From Neelides folsomi (taxonomy: Eukaryota; Arthropoda; Collembola; Neelipleona; Neelidae), in the NCBI GenBank assembly GCA_034687125.1, contig JAQGBZ010000058.1:1-64000 (forward strand): DNA of 64,000 bases, in the 5' to 3' direction. How positions within the stretch are numbered: position 1 is the stretch's first letter; each line of letters begins with the position of its first letter. Below are positions 25,501 through 36,402 of the stretch, in pieces. The position numbers and the translations under genes are program-made. Below the pieces are notes generated by a model. The model did not search any database. It had not been told where the DNA came from and was given only the letters and a program-made list of their open reading frames with translations.

Positions 25501-28500
25501 AGAATCGCCGGCAGGAGAACAATTTACATATGAACCTCTCGCAGATTTGTTTACACATTGTTATATTCAACAATTCCTCGAGAGCCAGAAGAACTCTCCT
25601 TATTCAGGGGGTGGAGGAGCGAGCGAGGGAAAAAAGGAATTCGGCTGAAGGAGGGATGATCCTTATAATGTCTATGATAGAGATCCTCTAATTTTAAGGA
25701 GGGCTCGATCTGAAGTCAATCAATCATTTGAATAGGTAGCAATTTTCTTTTAAAAGTTTAATCGATTCTCGAGGTTCGGATGGGAATTGGGAATGAGGAT
25801 TTGAAATGAGGGATGGCGAGGGAAGGCTGGTGATGAGGTTACAAGATGTGCATGGAGAGATCCAGCTCTCGGCTCCTTCCCGACTCAACTTTATTACCTC
25901 CAATTAGAAGAAATGAGCAAAAGCTGAGGAGATATTGAATCTCCCATAGACATCAAATGGAAGTTCCAGTGGATTCATACGCAGAATAAAAGTTAATTAG
26001 ATTCCGAGGGAAATCTTGAGCGAGGGGAGACGAATTGTGCGGTTATTTTAAAATTGGGGAGACATCAGGTTGGAGATTAAAATGGCTAAAGTTCATATGT
26101 CTCCTATTATGAAAGGTTATACTCCTAATGTCTGACAATGAGTGGCGGGGATGCATAGGTTGGAGGGGTGCGTTACCTTCTTGAATCATTCCAATCCTGA
26201 GCCCCCATCGGGGACAATGAGGAGTTTGAAGAAGGGAGTCAAAGGGAATCTCCCCCGCCCTCGTCTTTTAATAGTTAATATTTTCTGGAATTAATTTCCA
26301 TGCCTCGGGAGGAAATATGAGAAGTTCATCTCTCTCTTTCTGCTTATTAGAATGTGAGATCATTTCAGAGGCTTTTCCTCCAAGAATTATGGGACTCGCC
26401 GAACACACTCCTTAGCTCCATTCCTGAGGAGAATGAAAGCTGAGAGTAAGTAATGTTAATTAGAGAATGTTATCGGAGGATTAAAGACCCTGTCGGCAGA
26501 CCACCGGGAGGAACATTCAGAAACACATCCACCGGGAGGAAGGAAATAATTGGGATTTGAGAAGCAAATGAGTCCACTTTCGAGTCGGCTAAGGAGGGAA
26601 TTGAGGGCCATTACACCTCCTTTTTACTCTCCTCAAAATACTCCGCTCACCGTGGAGGAATATTGGAACAAGGCCGTTACGACACTTGGCGGCGGGGCAG
26701 AGGAGCCGAGGGAACGATTCCACCGGCGAGACCCTCCCAACAACCCATCAACACCATACGGAGAAAATTAATCCTCCTTTCCGCCTTTGTGGCTTCATCA
26801 AAAGAAAGTGGGGAAATGAGGGAGAGACGCTCCAAATTCATTTCCCAAGAAGGTGGGACGGAGATCGAAATATTTAAATATTCACCGCCATCTTCATTCT
26901 TTGACCTTTCCCCCAGTTGGGCCGAGGTGAAAGTTTGGTCTTCATCTCGCTACCTCGACTTCATCGCTTCCTCCCAAATGATCCAGTGGGAGAAGATTAG
27001 AGAGGGAAGAAAAACTTTCCCACTTCAAACCCCGCTCTTTTTCACATCCGGACAACTCGGGAGAAATTGAAAACTCCCAGATCGGAGATTTAAAAGGAAT
27101 TACTGTGAGGAGATTCCCTCCGAAGAGTAAATGGGGGACGAGGGACGAAGGGAGTTTCAATATTGGATTATGACATTATGAGTTTACATTCTCCATCCAT
27201 ATCCATAACTCACCTCCCCTCCAATCTAATATTTATCCCACATCTCATGAATATGGGTCCGAAAGTTCCACATCCCTAGCTCAAGGAACTCCCCTTATTT
27301 TCTTTCACTCTCTTGCAAATCGATGGATTAAAAGAATATACTCTTACATCCATTCATACTATTTATATGCATATGGGATATATGATATGTGTTATAATAC
27401 TAACACGCCTCATAACTTTCAACCAAAATGGAATTTTCAAGGGTTATCTAACTCCTTACATGCTTCGATTATAAGTACTTTAGTATTATCCATCTAGTAA
27501 TGTGATAATATTCAGCTCCAAATATTCATCTAATTTTGTATTTTTAGTGTTAATTTCTATGATTAAATTAAATGATGAAAAAATTAAATTGTTGCTTTTA
27601 GAGAAAATATTTCATTATATAAACAATCGAATAATATCTTCAAGTAATCGATAAATTTAACATTGTGTTATCACATTGATGTAAATTTATGCATTGTCTG
27701 CAATAAGGCATACGGACATGTATATTTTCCCATATAAATACCTTACATATGTGTTGTATACATATCTACTTACAAAGGTGTATAGGTAGTATACTAATAT
27801 GTAACATTTATCTGTATAAAAAATAGGTAGTATTGGTGCTCTGATATGCTAATGGGAAAATTACACATGGGTTTATAATATTATTTACATTGATAGCATT
27901 GCTATTAATTTCCAATTCCTGTTATTTCCTTATAATCCATGCTTGGGTCATGTCTTGGATGGAGAAACACCCAATGGACATGGCGAGTGTTTCCAAATTT
28001 TCCTCAAGGGTCAATGATTATAGTGATTGAGGAGAGAATTCGTAATCCGTTTCCCTTCTCCTCTGGAATGATGATGAGAAAGTTTAAATTTGAATTTGGA
28101 GAGTGAATGGCGGAGGCGCCGTTGGAAACACGACGTTTAATGATGGTCAACGTGTTTTTCTCCCTCGTCGCAATTTCACGGGCGAGTTGAAATGTATTTG
28201 ATTCCCCGTGAATTGAGAGGCAATCATGATGAGTCAGGAGATTTCTCTCTGATTTCGCCGCAGAAGTATAATGGTGTCGGGCCGAGATAGCACTCACACT
28301 TCTTTCACGAACAGACCGACCATCAATATCAATCCTCTGTCTCTCCCTTCCCCTTTTTATCCTTCCCATTTTACGCATTTAATAAAATGAGTTCCACATC
28401 TACTTTTACGAGACTTCTCATGTTTCCCTTTTATTCCTCACTCCGCCGCCTCGACTGTTTGTCTTTAAATTCGGAGAGTTCAATTTGGCTCATAAGAATA

Positions 28501-31500
28501 CTTTGTGTAGTATGATAGTTTAATCGACTTTCCCATTTATTTCCTTCTTTTTTATTACTCAAATCCGCTTCTTTTCTACTCCACTAAATGCCAAATGGGG
28601 GGAGAAATAAAAGGCTTGAAAGTTTCTCCCGAGAATTATGAACTCCCCTCCCCCATAATTTCCCTCCTTCCTCATTCATTCAATTTGGATGTAAGGCGCA
28701 TTGTGTGTGTTTTGCCGTGAGGTTTGAGGTGTCGTTGCGGCCCGGGCGCTTCCTTTTCATTTCCTCATTTTAATTATAAATGATGAGTCAGTCAAAGTGT
28801 TAAATTGGGGAACATGATTTCATCTTACAATAACTATTATGTATATTTATCATAATTCCCTAATTTATTTCTCCATTGTCCATCCTTTGAAGTTGAGGAT
28901 GGGTGGAAGATGGTGGTGATCCATATTTGTGTGAATCTGGGGGTAAAAAGAGGTTTAAATAAGACGATTGGGATTCTTCCTTTGATTAACTCGAGTGTTG
29001 GACGAGGTGGGAGGAGAAGTTTTTTTGTAGGGCACGAAAAATTTAATTTATTCGAAATGATAAGGCAGCGATTTCCTTTTTCCTCCTAAACGAGTTGCTC
29101 TCCTTCGGAAGGGGGAGAGAATCTTGAGAAAATTCATTAGGAAGGGAAGAAAAATAATATAAGTAGTGGAATGAAGGGGCGAAAGGTATGCGTTGGAGGA
29201 GGATTCAATGAGAAATGGATGGGAGGAACGGTGGAGTTATTATTACTCAAGAGACACGCCGGCTCATCAGTTTTCTAAAAGGAGGAATTGAAGGGAATGA
29301 GGAATAATTCCGAATCCCACGGATCTTCTCCGCCCGTGCTCCCGCATTTATAAATAATCTTTAATCTCCCACGAGGAGTGTAAATAAGGTGAGTGTAAGA
29401 GAGGAGATGAGTAGGTATATAATCCAAAACTACTTACTCCCTATACCATCCACATTGTCTCGTGATGAAGGAGAGTCAATGAAGGAGAACCATGACCACG
29501 AGACGTTCAACGTACCTCGTACCGTACCCATTACAATAACTCCACATTGTCAATTCCCTTATGAACACCTGGAGAGAATCGAATGTGTGAAACCAGTTTG
29601 ATGAGTGGAGTAAATTTATAAGCATTGCTTAATCCTGCTAAAATCCAACATTCGCAACCAATCGCCATTTTTCTATGCTAATAACCAGATATTCCTAAAA
29701 CTTCATCCACAATCACGAATCGACAAAATCAGGTCTTGTGGTGGTGAAATTGATTTTCCATGTAAATACTTAAAAAATAATTACATTTCTTCAAATGATA
29801 TAAAAAAAGTTCAATTATAGGTATTAGATAAATAATAATGAAAAATTAAAATATTCGGATTGTGAAAATCTATCACTTGTGGGATTATTGTCAGTAAGTG
29901 GTATCAGAATGTGTTATGGTTCAAGTTAAATTAATCTTGAATCCATCGGGTAAAAGTGCAGGGCAGTGAGTCTATAATATGAAATGCATTTGCACATCGT
30001 TCCTCCCTATGTTGGCCTTGATGCGGGGGAATTCGGGCCTGGTTTGGGGAGTTGGGGAAGTTCTATTGCGTCGGTTCAACGCAAGCCCAGCTCCAAGTCT
30101 CACGACTATTTCTGCGTACGAGTAAGTGACCTATTGGATTCCAAGTGGAGTCGTAAGAATCCTCGGACTAATCAGAGTCGGAATGGAATATAGTCCTATC
30201 TCGCCATCCGCACGACAATGCACCGACTATGTGTTCCTTCTTTTGGGCTCAAAATGTGCGGCTCGGTCGGGGTCCACGGGTTGGGAGTGAGGTGAGGAAG
30301 AAGCTCTCCATCACCTTCACCCTTAATCCACAATTTCATTTGTAAACCCGCGTCTTCCCCTCTAACCTCACCTCCTCATTGTTTTGACAATGAGAAGAAA
30401 AGTATTTCTTCATCCTTCATCTCCTTTCTTCCTCACCGACCTACTTAATGAGTTGGAAAGAGTAGCCTTATATACAGCACTTTTTATCCAACTTGTGAAC
30501 TCAATATGAAGAAATAAACCTGGGCATTCCGAACGGAGGCTTATTAAACAACTCCTCATATTTCACCCATGGAGGATTTGGTTGAGGGAACTTTTGGGCC
30601 TCATTTCTAATTTAAACCCCCGAAGAGGGTCACCTGTAGCCTAAAAAGTAAACATTAAAAATGATATTAAAAAAGCACATCCGTCTTCTTTTCTCCACCA
30701 CGGAATTGGTATTCTAGGAGATGATTGTGATTGTGAGAAATGGTTTAAAAGAGGAGTTGTAATTACGACCCTCCCTTTATGCTCATAGATATGTCAATGA
30801 AGTTCCATCCCACCTTCTGCTGGAGGAGGACCGTTTGAGAATTCCCCCCAAGTCAGCCTCATAGTTCATCTTGTAATGAGATACATTTACAACCCTCAGA
30901 TCCTGCCTCACTCCTCCGACCATGAAAAGTAATAATGTTTGAGAGAGAGAATAATAAGAGTGCCAACACTTGCGGCCCGCTCCCTTCACCCTCACCGTCC
31001 TCCTCCTCCGAAGGAACGAACGTGAAATGGTTTTTTTCATTCCAAGACTACGGTTTCTTGTTTAGTCCACATTTTTCCATTTCTCTCTGGCTCCTTCTCT
31101 AAAAAGTGTAATTATCTCTGGAAAAACTCCCAAACCTTTGAATTCCATCGGAGGAAACGTATTAAATATCCTCCCCTTTCAAGGATGAATGGATCTTTTG
31201 TTCATCTCTGGGAGATAGGAATAGAGATGAAGAAAATAATATTGGCCGCTCCTCATCGGATGAGTCAGGTTGGGTCACGAGTGCAGCCTTGAAGGGGCGA
31301 TGGGAATTCGAGGAGCCTCGGAGACTCCTCCACTATTTTCTCTCACCCATCATGTGTCATCACGCGGGTTTCTTCATTAACCATCTCACCGGATTATGTC
31401 ATTTTTTATTACTTCCGATCTCTTGACCTCCTCCGACCGACCAACCCAATCCAACAAACGGCCCAACGATCGGGCCAAAGATAATCCCCAACAATGCAAT

Positions 31501-34500
31501 AGATCTTTTACTTTCATCCCAGCCGAACCCTCACAACAATAACGCAATAAATCCTATATTATGTATCTCTTCATGAGTATTATTTGTACTGATGTGCCTC
31601 ACCCAAAGAAATATCCCATTTCACCTTTCAAAAAGGTAACTGAATGTTGTTCCTTTTTAAAAACACTTTTTGTATCCGAGCGAAGGATGAGCCGTCGGGT
31701 TATATTTGATTTACTCTATCAGATGTGTCCGGGGATTTTGTATTATTGAACAATTTACAAATTTCTTCCTCCCAGACAATGAAAGGTGGGAGTAAGTAAA
31801 AGGTGAAGCATTAAGAGAGGGGACTCCACCCTCACTTCACAAATGTCACGGGAAGGAGGGAGGGACCCCCAACTCATTATAATTAACTTCCCGAGGACTT
31901 GTAAATGGTAAAGTGCCTCTGCGATGCCTTTACGACTAATTCAATTTTCATCTCCTCTTTCCCTAACTCTCACTCAATGATCCATAATTGGATTAACGAG
32001 TCTCTCTGGATCATCTTGGAACAAAATCCCGTGCCACCCAGTCCGTGTCATTAACTTGTCGCTGTAAGTACGGAGACCCAACTTCGCCATTCTTCCCGCT
32101 TCTTCTCATTCCCCCATTCTGCTCCGGTTCCATTTAGGAAAGTTCCTTCAATTACGCCTTCACTTTCTTCCTTACCTCAATGAGTCGGGAAAGGGAAATT
32201 GAATTACCCAACAAAGTCCCGTCTTTCACAACTTCTGTCTTTAAATGAATAAGTCGCCTTTACTTTCAATTAATACTACAGAAGGAAATTTTAAATTGGT
32301 TTACATTTCCTTCGATGGCAACTTATTACATAGTGGCTAAAACGACTAGTTGTAAATATATCTTATGATAAATGCCTACACATGTTAAATAAACAGGCAA
32401 TAACTTAATAAGATGCAGTGATAGGAAGGGGAAGATATTTATAAATACATAAAAGTCTCAGGGTCAAGATAGCGATTCTTCAACTCGTGTAAAATCATAC
32501 CAATATTGTTCAAGAATTGTGTTTGGTTGAGAAGTATTATTGGAAGAGGAATTTTTCATCTCTCGCCTTGAGCTCGTAATTAATGATCAAATCGGTATAA
32601 AAGGTTGATAAACCGTGACAGATGGAAGCTTCTTATTCTCTACCTCCTTTTCCTCTCCAGAATAAATACATTAATTACCTTCCGTTCCGCCATGGCTAGG
32701 GACGGCGAGGTGAGGAATTAAATTGGAGGAGCAATAATTGTTTGGAGACTCCGCCGACCCTTTTTCCTCTCAACAACTCGGAGAGGAAATGTGTGGACCG
32801 GAGAATGAGTCCTTAAAACTCAAATGGCCATTCCGCCCCGCGTCCCTCATTCCCCCATTTCTCAAATTGTAATTTAGGAACATTTTGATGGCAGGTCGAA
32901 TGGTCTTGTGATGTTTTTCCTCAGAGAGCCTCGTCGACTTTCTTTCATCTTTCGAGGAGTTTGGGAGTTCCCGTGGGAGGCGGACGGAAGGTGAGTGATT
33001 TGTGAAATGAATAATTATGATGATTGCTATCTTTAATTCTCTGCGTCGTCTGGCCCTATTGTGTTGAATTAATTAGCTATTTTAATCTCTCCTGAGAGAG
33101 GGGAAAAGGGCAGCTCGGCTAAACACGAGTATTTATACAACGTTCATACAAACACATATTATAAATACACAATACAGGATATGTTACATATTAGCTAACC
33201 ATATGCGGGAGATCTTATTGTTACCTACGCATGTATAACACGAATACATGATATACCCTTTGTTGTAAGAGGGTGGGATGAGGTAATCAAACGAGGTTTT
33301 ACAACCGTAAGATCATTTTTATGCCATAGACCACTCCCGCTTATTACCACTAGCTACTAACTTGTATAGTGAAGTATAATAAATATAGTTACATAGAGGT
33401 AGTTCAGAGAAAGGGAAAAAGAGTTATTTAAGAACCCCAAGTCCCAAGAGCCCATATTTAAAAGAAATCAAGTCGCGCTTATTTTAATTTCCAATTTTTA
33501 AGGGCCCGAGAACCCCAAATGTGATATTAAACTGAGAGAGGAGAATGAGAACTTGAATTCATCATTCGGGGATTTGGGCGAGGTTTTGAAATAGGAACCA
33601 TTGAGAGACTCAATTACACCCGAGTCTCCTCCTTCAACCCGAGAAAAACTTTTTGCATACACGATCCCCAGAAAACTGATTAAAAGAGAATCTAATTCCA
33701 ACTTTCCGCAAAACTCCCCTTCCTTTGAATTTTTTCCACTTTAATTTCCTACCTTTCATTTTCCTCTCCGCATCTCATAAGTCTCTTTTTAATTAAATTA
33801 ACTAATTCGGATATAAACATTTCCCTATTAATTTTTTCAAAAGAAGAGTTAATTGAGATAACAAAGTTCCTTTTTTAAAATTGCCATATAGGAAGAATTC
33901 AAAGAAATTTAAAAATCTATTTGTAAATATTAGGGCCAAAGATCCCATCTATTTGAAGGCTTAGATTGTAAATGAGTAAATTTGTAAAAATCTGCGTCTC
34001 CTCGAGGAGCTCCTTGAGGATGTTTGAAATATTGAAGCAGGAATAGATATTTAAAAGAGGTCTATTTATCTCTCATTGAATGATGATGAGAAGCATATGG
34101 CATCTCCCGAACACACGACACTGCTCACATTTGTCGTGGAATTATTCTTTACGTGCCCTTCTGCTCTAACATTGCTTTTCACCACCAAATTATCCTTTCG
34201 ACAGGATGGGATTAGGATTTCAATTACGTCTCCTTCACCCCTTCTTCATCTTCTCCCATAGTGGGATAATGCACATGGAAGGAAGAGCCTTAACACATTC
34301 ACGATTTCTCATCTCCTCCTTCAAAATGTTCTCCCGCTAATCCTCATCTCCGCCTATTTTCAGACCTCATCATTTTTATAATCTTCCGATTTCCGAACCT
34401 TCGGAGGCTTGTGGGACTTGGTAAATAAATATCAAATATTTATACTTCGATCCTTCGCCTCATTCGAAGGGGGAATATTATTAATTGGGATGGGAAGAGT

Positions 34501-34553
34501 TACATATAGTTAGTATTAAAAGCGAATATGGAAGAAACAAAAGGAATTGCTAC
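13551..34553 (-). other. dac intron 1 (21.0 kb)
   Basis: Intron between exon 1 (donor GTAGCA at 34553) and exon 2 (acceptor TTTGAAG ending at 13551). I see no dac coding sequence in it. It alternates AT-rich blocks (for example 14460-14860, 16440-16900, 27360-27920) with GC-richer blocks full of GAGG/CTCC words, where chance open frames of 60-135 codons occur on both strands without recognisable domains. It contains the hAT-type element at 16488-16856 and one GC-rich plus-strand open frame at 29984-30121 that ends at a consensus donor. Large first introns of developmental regulators often hold enhancers; nothing here proves that. Confidence 0.85.
16488..16856. mobile_element. hAT-type non-autonomous element (MITE) with 8-bp target duplication
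   Basis: The element starts TAGGG at 16488 and ends CCCTA at 16856, so its ends are inverted (TAGGG is a common hAT terminus). It is flanked by an exact 8-bp direct repeat, GTAAGTAT, at 16480-16487 and 16857-16864, the target duplication length of the hAT superfamily. The terminal inverted repeat is clear for five bases and only patchy beyond. The interior is AT-rich and full of CGATAA/TTATCG words, especially in the last 110 bases, with no coding capacity. At 369 bp it cannot encode a transposase and would depend on a transposase supplied elsewhere. It lies in dac intron 1, far from any exon. Confidence 0.8.
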
Positions 34554-35215
34554 CTGGCCGTGGTGCAGTCTTTGTAAAGGACATCGAAATCCTTGCAGGA
34601 GAGCAATTTGCATCGGTTGACTCCTGGCTGGATCGCTCCAAGTCCTCGAAGAATCCTCACTTGCTCCACGTTGCACACGATGGGGATGATGTCGAGACGT
34701 TTGAGCTTCGTGTAAACGGTGTGCAGCCCGCCCACCAAGTGCTTCAGAAACAACTCAAAGGCTTGTGGGAGGCAGAGCATCGTGTCGCCGTTGATGACAA
34801 AGGCTGCCACTTTCTGACCGCGGTAGTCGACCAACTTGCACTCGTTGGCACTTGGGTCATTTGTCGGGGCGACAGGGGCTGGCGGGCTGCCGTAAGGATG
34901 GCGGTCCAACCCGCGATCCCCACCGTATCCCGAATTGCTCCCTCCAAAGTCGTGGTGGAACGAGGCGGCGGCCGCAGCTGAGCTCATTGCGTTCAAGGCG
35001 CTCAAACTCGCCAAAATCCCCGGCGTCATGTTCTTGGACGAGGCGGCAATTGAGTTGATCATGTGCTGCTGAGCTGCAAGAGACGGCGGCGGGCCGAGCG
35101 GCGACCCGCGGTCAATGCCAGGCGGACTGTACTTGCCACGAAGGGCCAAGGGCGAGAGGGAACCCCGAGAAGGAGGGGAAGTGACCTCTTCGCCACTTGA
35201 CCCTCCGGATTCCAT
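34554..35215 (-). CDS. dac: Dachshund exon 1 (start codon, N-terminus and DACHbox-N)
   Basis: First coding exon of a Dachshund homologue, a nuclear transcriptional cofactor related to Ski/Sno that in arthropods acts in the retinal determination network and in leg patterning. It encodes 220 codons plus two bases. Residues 1-124 are low complexity: Ser/Pro/Gly-rich, with an Ala run near 80-84. Residues about 125-218 form the DACHbox-N (Ski/Sno/Dac DNA-binding fold), with ECKLVDYRGQK, LCLPQAFELFLKHLVGG, HTVYTKLKRL, CNVEQVRILRGLGAIQPGVN and DFDVLYKDCTTA. I chose the ATG at 35215 because its context (GCG ATG G) is the best; ATGs at 35239 and 35233 are in frame with poorer context. The exon ends GGCCAG|GTAGCA at 34554, splitting a Ser codon completed by exon 2. 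Identity as dac is very sure; the exact start is moderately sure. Confidence 0.95.
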
Positions 35216-36402
35216 CGCTTGATCTATTTTCATCAACATTGGATGATCTTGATGGGGGTGCGGGAAGGGAACACTGTTGCCCAAAATGTAAGAATTGAGT
35301 TGGGCCAACAGCACCCCGTTGACGTTACACGTTCCAATCTTGACGAGGGTTTTTCCAAAATGTTCAAATGTCACTTTGCCGCAATGAAGGGGCCAAGAGG
35401 GGTTTTTTGTCCAACTTACTATTTTTTAATTTGGATCTGATTGGGAGAACTGGTAAAGTACATGAAGTGTGTTTATTTGGGTGAATGAAAACAAATGGAT
35501 TTTGATAGTCGTCTCGAATCTCACTTCACTCCTATCGTTGGAGAAGGCGTTGAGTGATTGAGTGAGCCGCGGCGTGTGTGTTTGGAGAGACCTGCAGGGA
35601 TCCCTCAAGTTCTCTCTCAATTGGCTGACTGGGGTGAAGAGCGGTGAGTTCCCACGTGGAGGGCGGTGAGGGGTGCCTTTGAGAAGGAGACGGCGGAAGA
35701 GCTTTCGTCCGAGGAACCAGCAGACCCACAGTGGAACCACTGAGAGGGCGAACAATCGAAACTCAGTTGGAATCGGACTGGAAGAATGAGATCTCTGTGG
35801 AAGTCAAATCCTTTGCGCAACCCGAAGACTCATTGGCTCTTGTTCTTCAGACGCAACGCCTCGATTTGGCTCCATTGGTGAAGGAGGCTGGGGACGAACG
35901 TGGAGAAAAAAAGGGATGACAAAAAGCTAAAAATTACATATCACAATTGAAGGCGGATTCTCGACTCATCTGTCGTCCTTCCTCCTCCTCCTCTTCTTTC
36001 CTCCTCCTCCTCCTCCCGCTCACCTGTATCTCTCCACCTTCCCCGTGTGGAGAGACATCCGAGAGAGAGATATAGCCAGTGTGCCAATATATGGTAGATT
36101 AATTCCTCACCTTCTTTAATCTCGCACAAGGGGATTTCCTCAAGATTCCTCTCTTCCTCTCCACTCTGTTGGATGTTGTGTGCGTGTGATTCCTCGTGTG
36201 TGCCTGGAAGATTTCCTTCCTGAGAGCGGCTTTGGAGGGGCTCAACTCGTCGGCGGATGAGGATGGAATTATGAATTATTCCCCTTCGCCGATAAAGAGA
36301 TCTGTAACAGAGATTAAAAAAGTTCAAGTCGCGCAGACCACGTTCGGGAGGAGACTGATGAGGGCGAGTTTCATTTCATAACTTTTTCTACAACTGACTG
36401 AG
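35216..36402 (-). promoter_or_regulatory. Probable dac 5' leader and promoter-proximal region
   Basis: GC-richer sequence upstream of the dac start codon. The exon 1 frame stays open upstream to a stop at 35426-35428 with no further ATG above 35239, so most of this is probably untranslated. On the minus strand there is a strong donor ATACAG|GTGAGC at 36023 and a strong acceptor (TTTTTCTCC...GTCCCCAG) at 35888, which could bound a 136-bp leader intron. Two overlapping initiator-like words (TCAGTCAGTT, minus strand) lie at 36393-36402. No clear TATA box is placed for this strand, and the transcription start cannot be fixed from sequence alone. Confidence 0.45.
35976..36017. repeat. (TCC)n / (GGA)n simple repeat
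   Basis: Interrupted TCC triplet tract on the plus strand (GGA on the dac sense strand), about 42 bases, inside the candidate leader intron. Mirror-like polypurine/polypyrimidine tracts near promoters can be nucleosome-poor or form triplex DNA, but nothing here shows a function. Confidence 0.85.

Noticed and set aside
28004-28378. 124-codon minus-strand open frame in intron 1
   Set aside because: Arg/Ser-rich at its start but without a known domain; no dac exon is expected between exons 1 and 2, which join in phase.
34547-34981. Open plus-strand frame of 144 codons opposite dac exon 1
   Set aside because: It is the antisense shadow of DACHbox-N, whose conserved protein is read from the minus strand.
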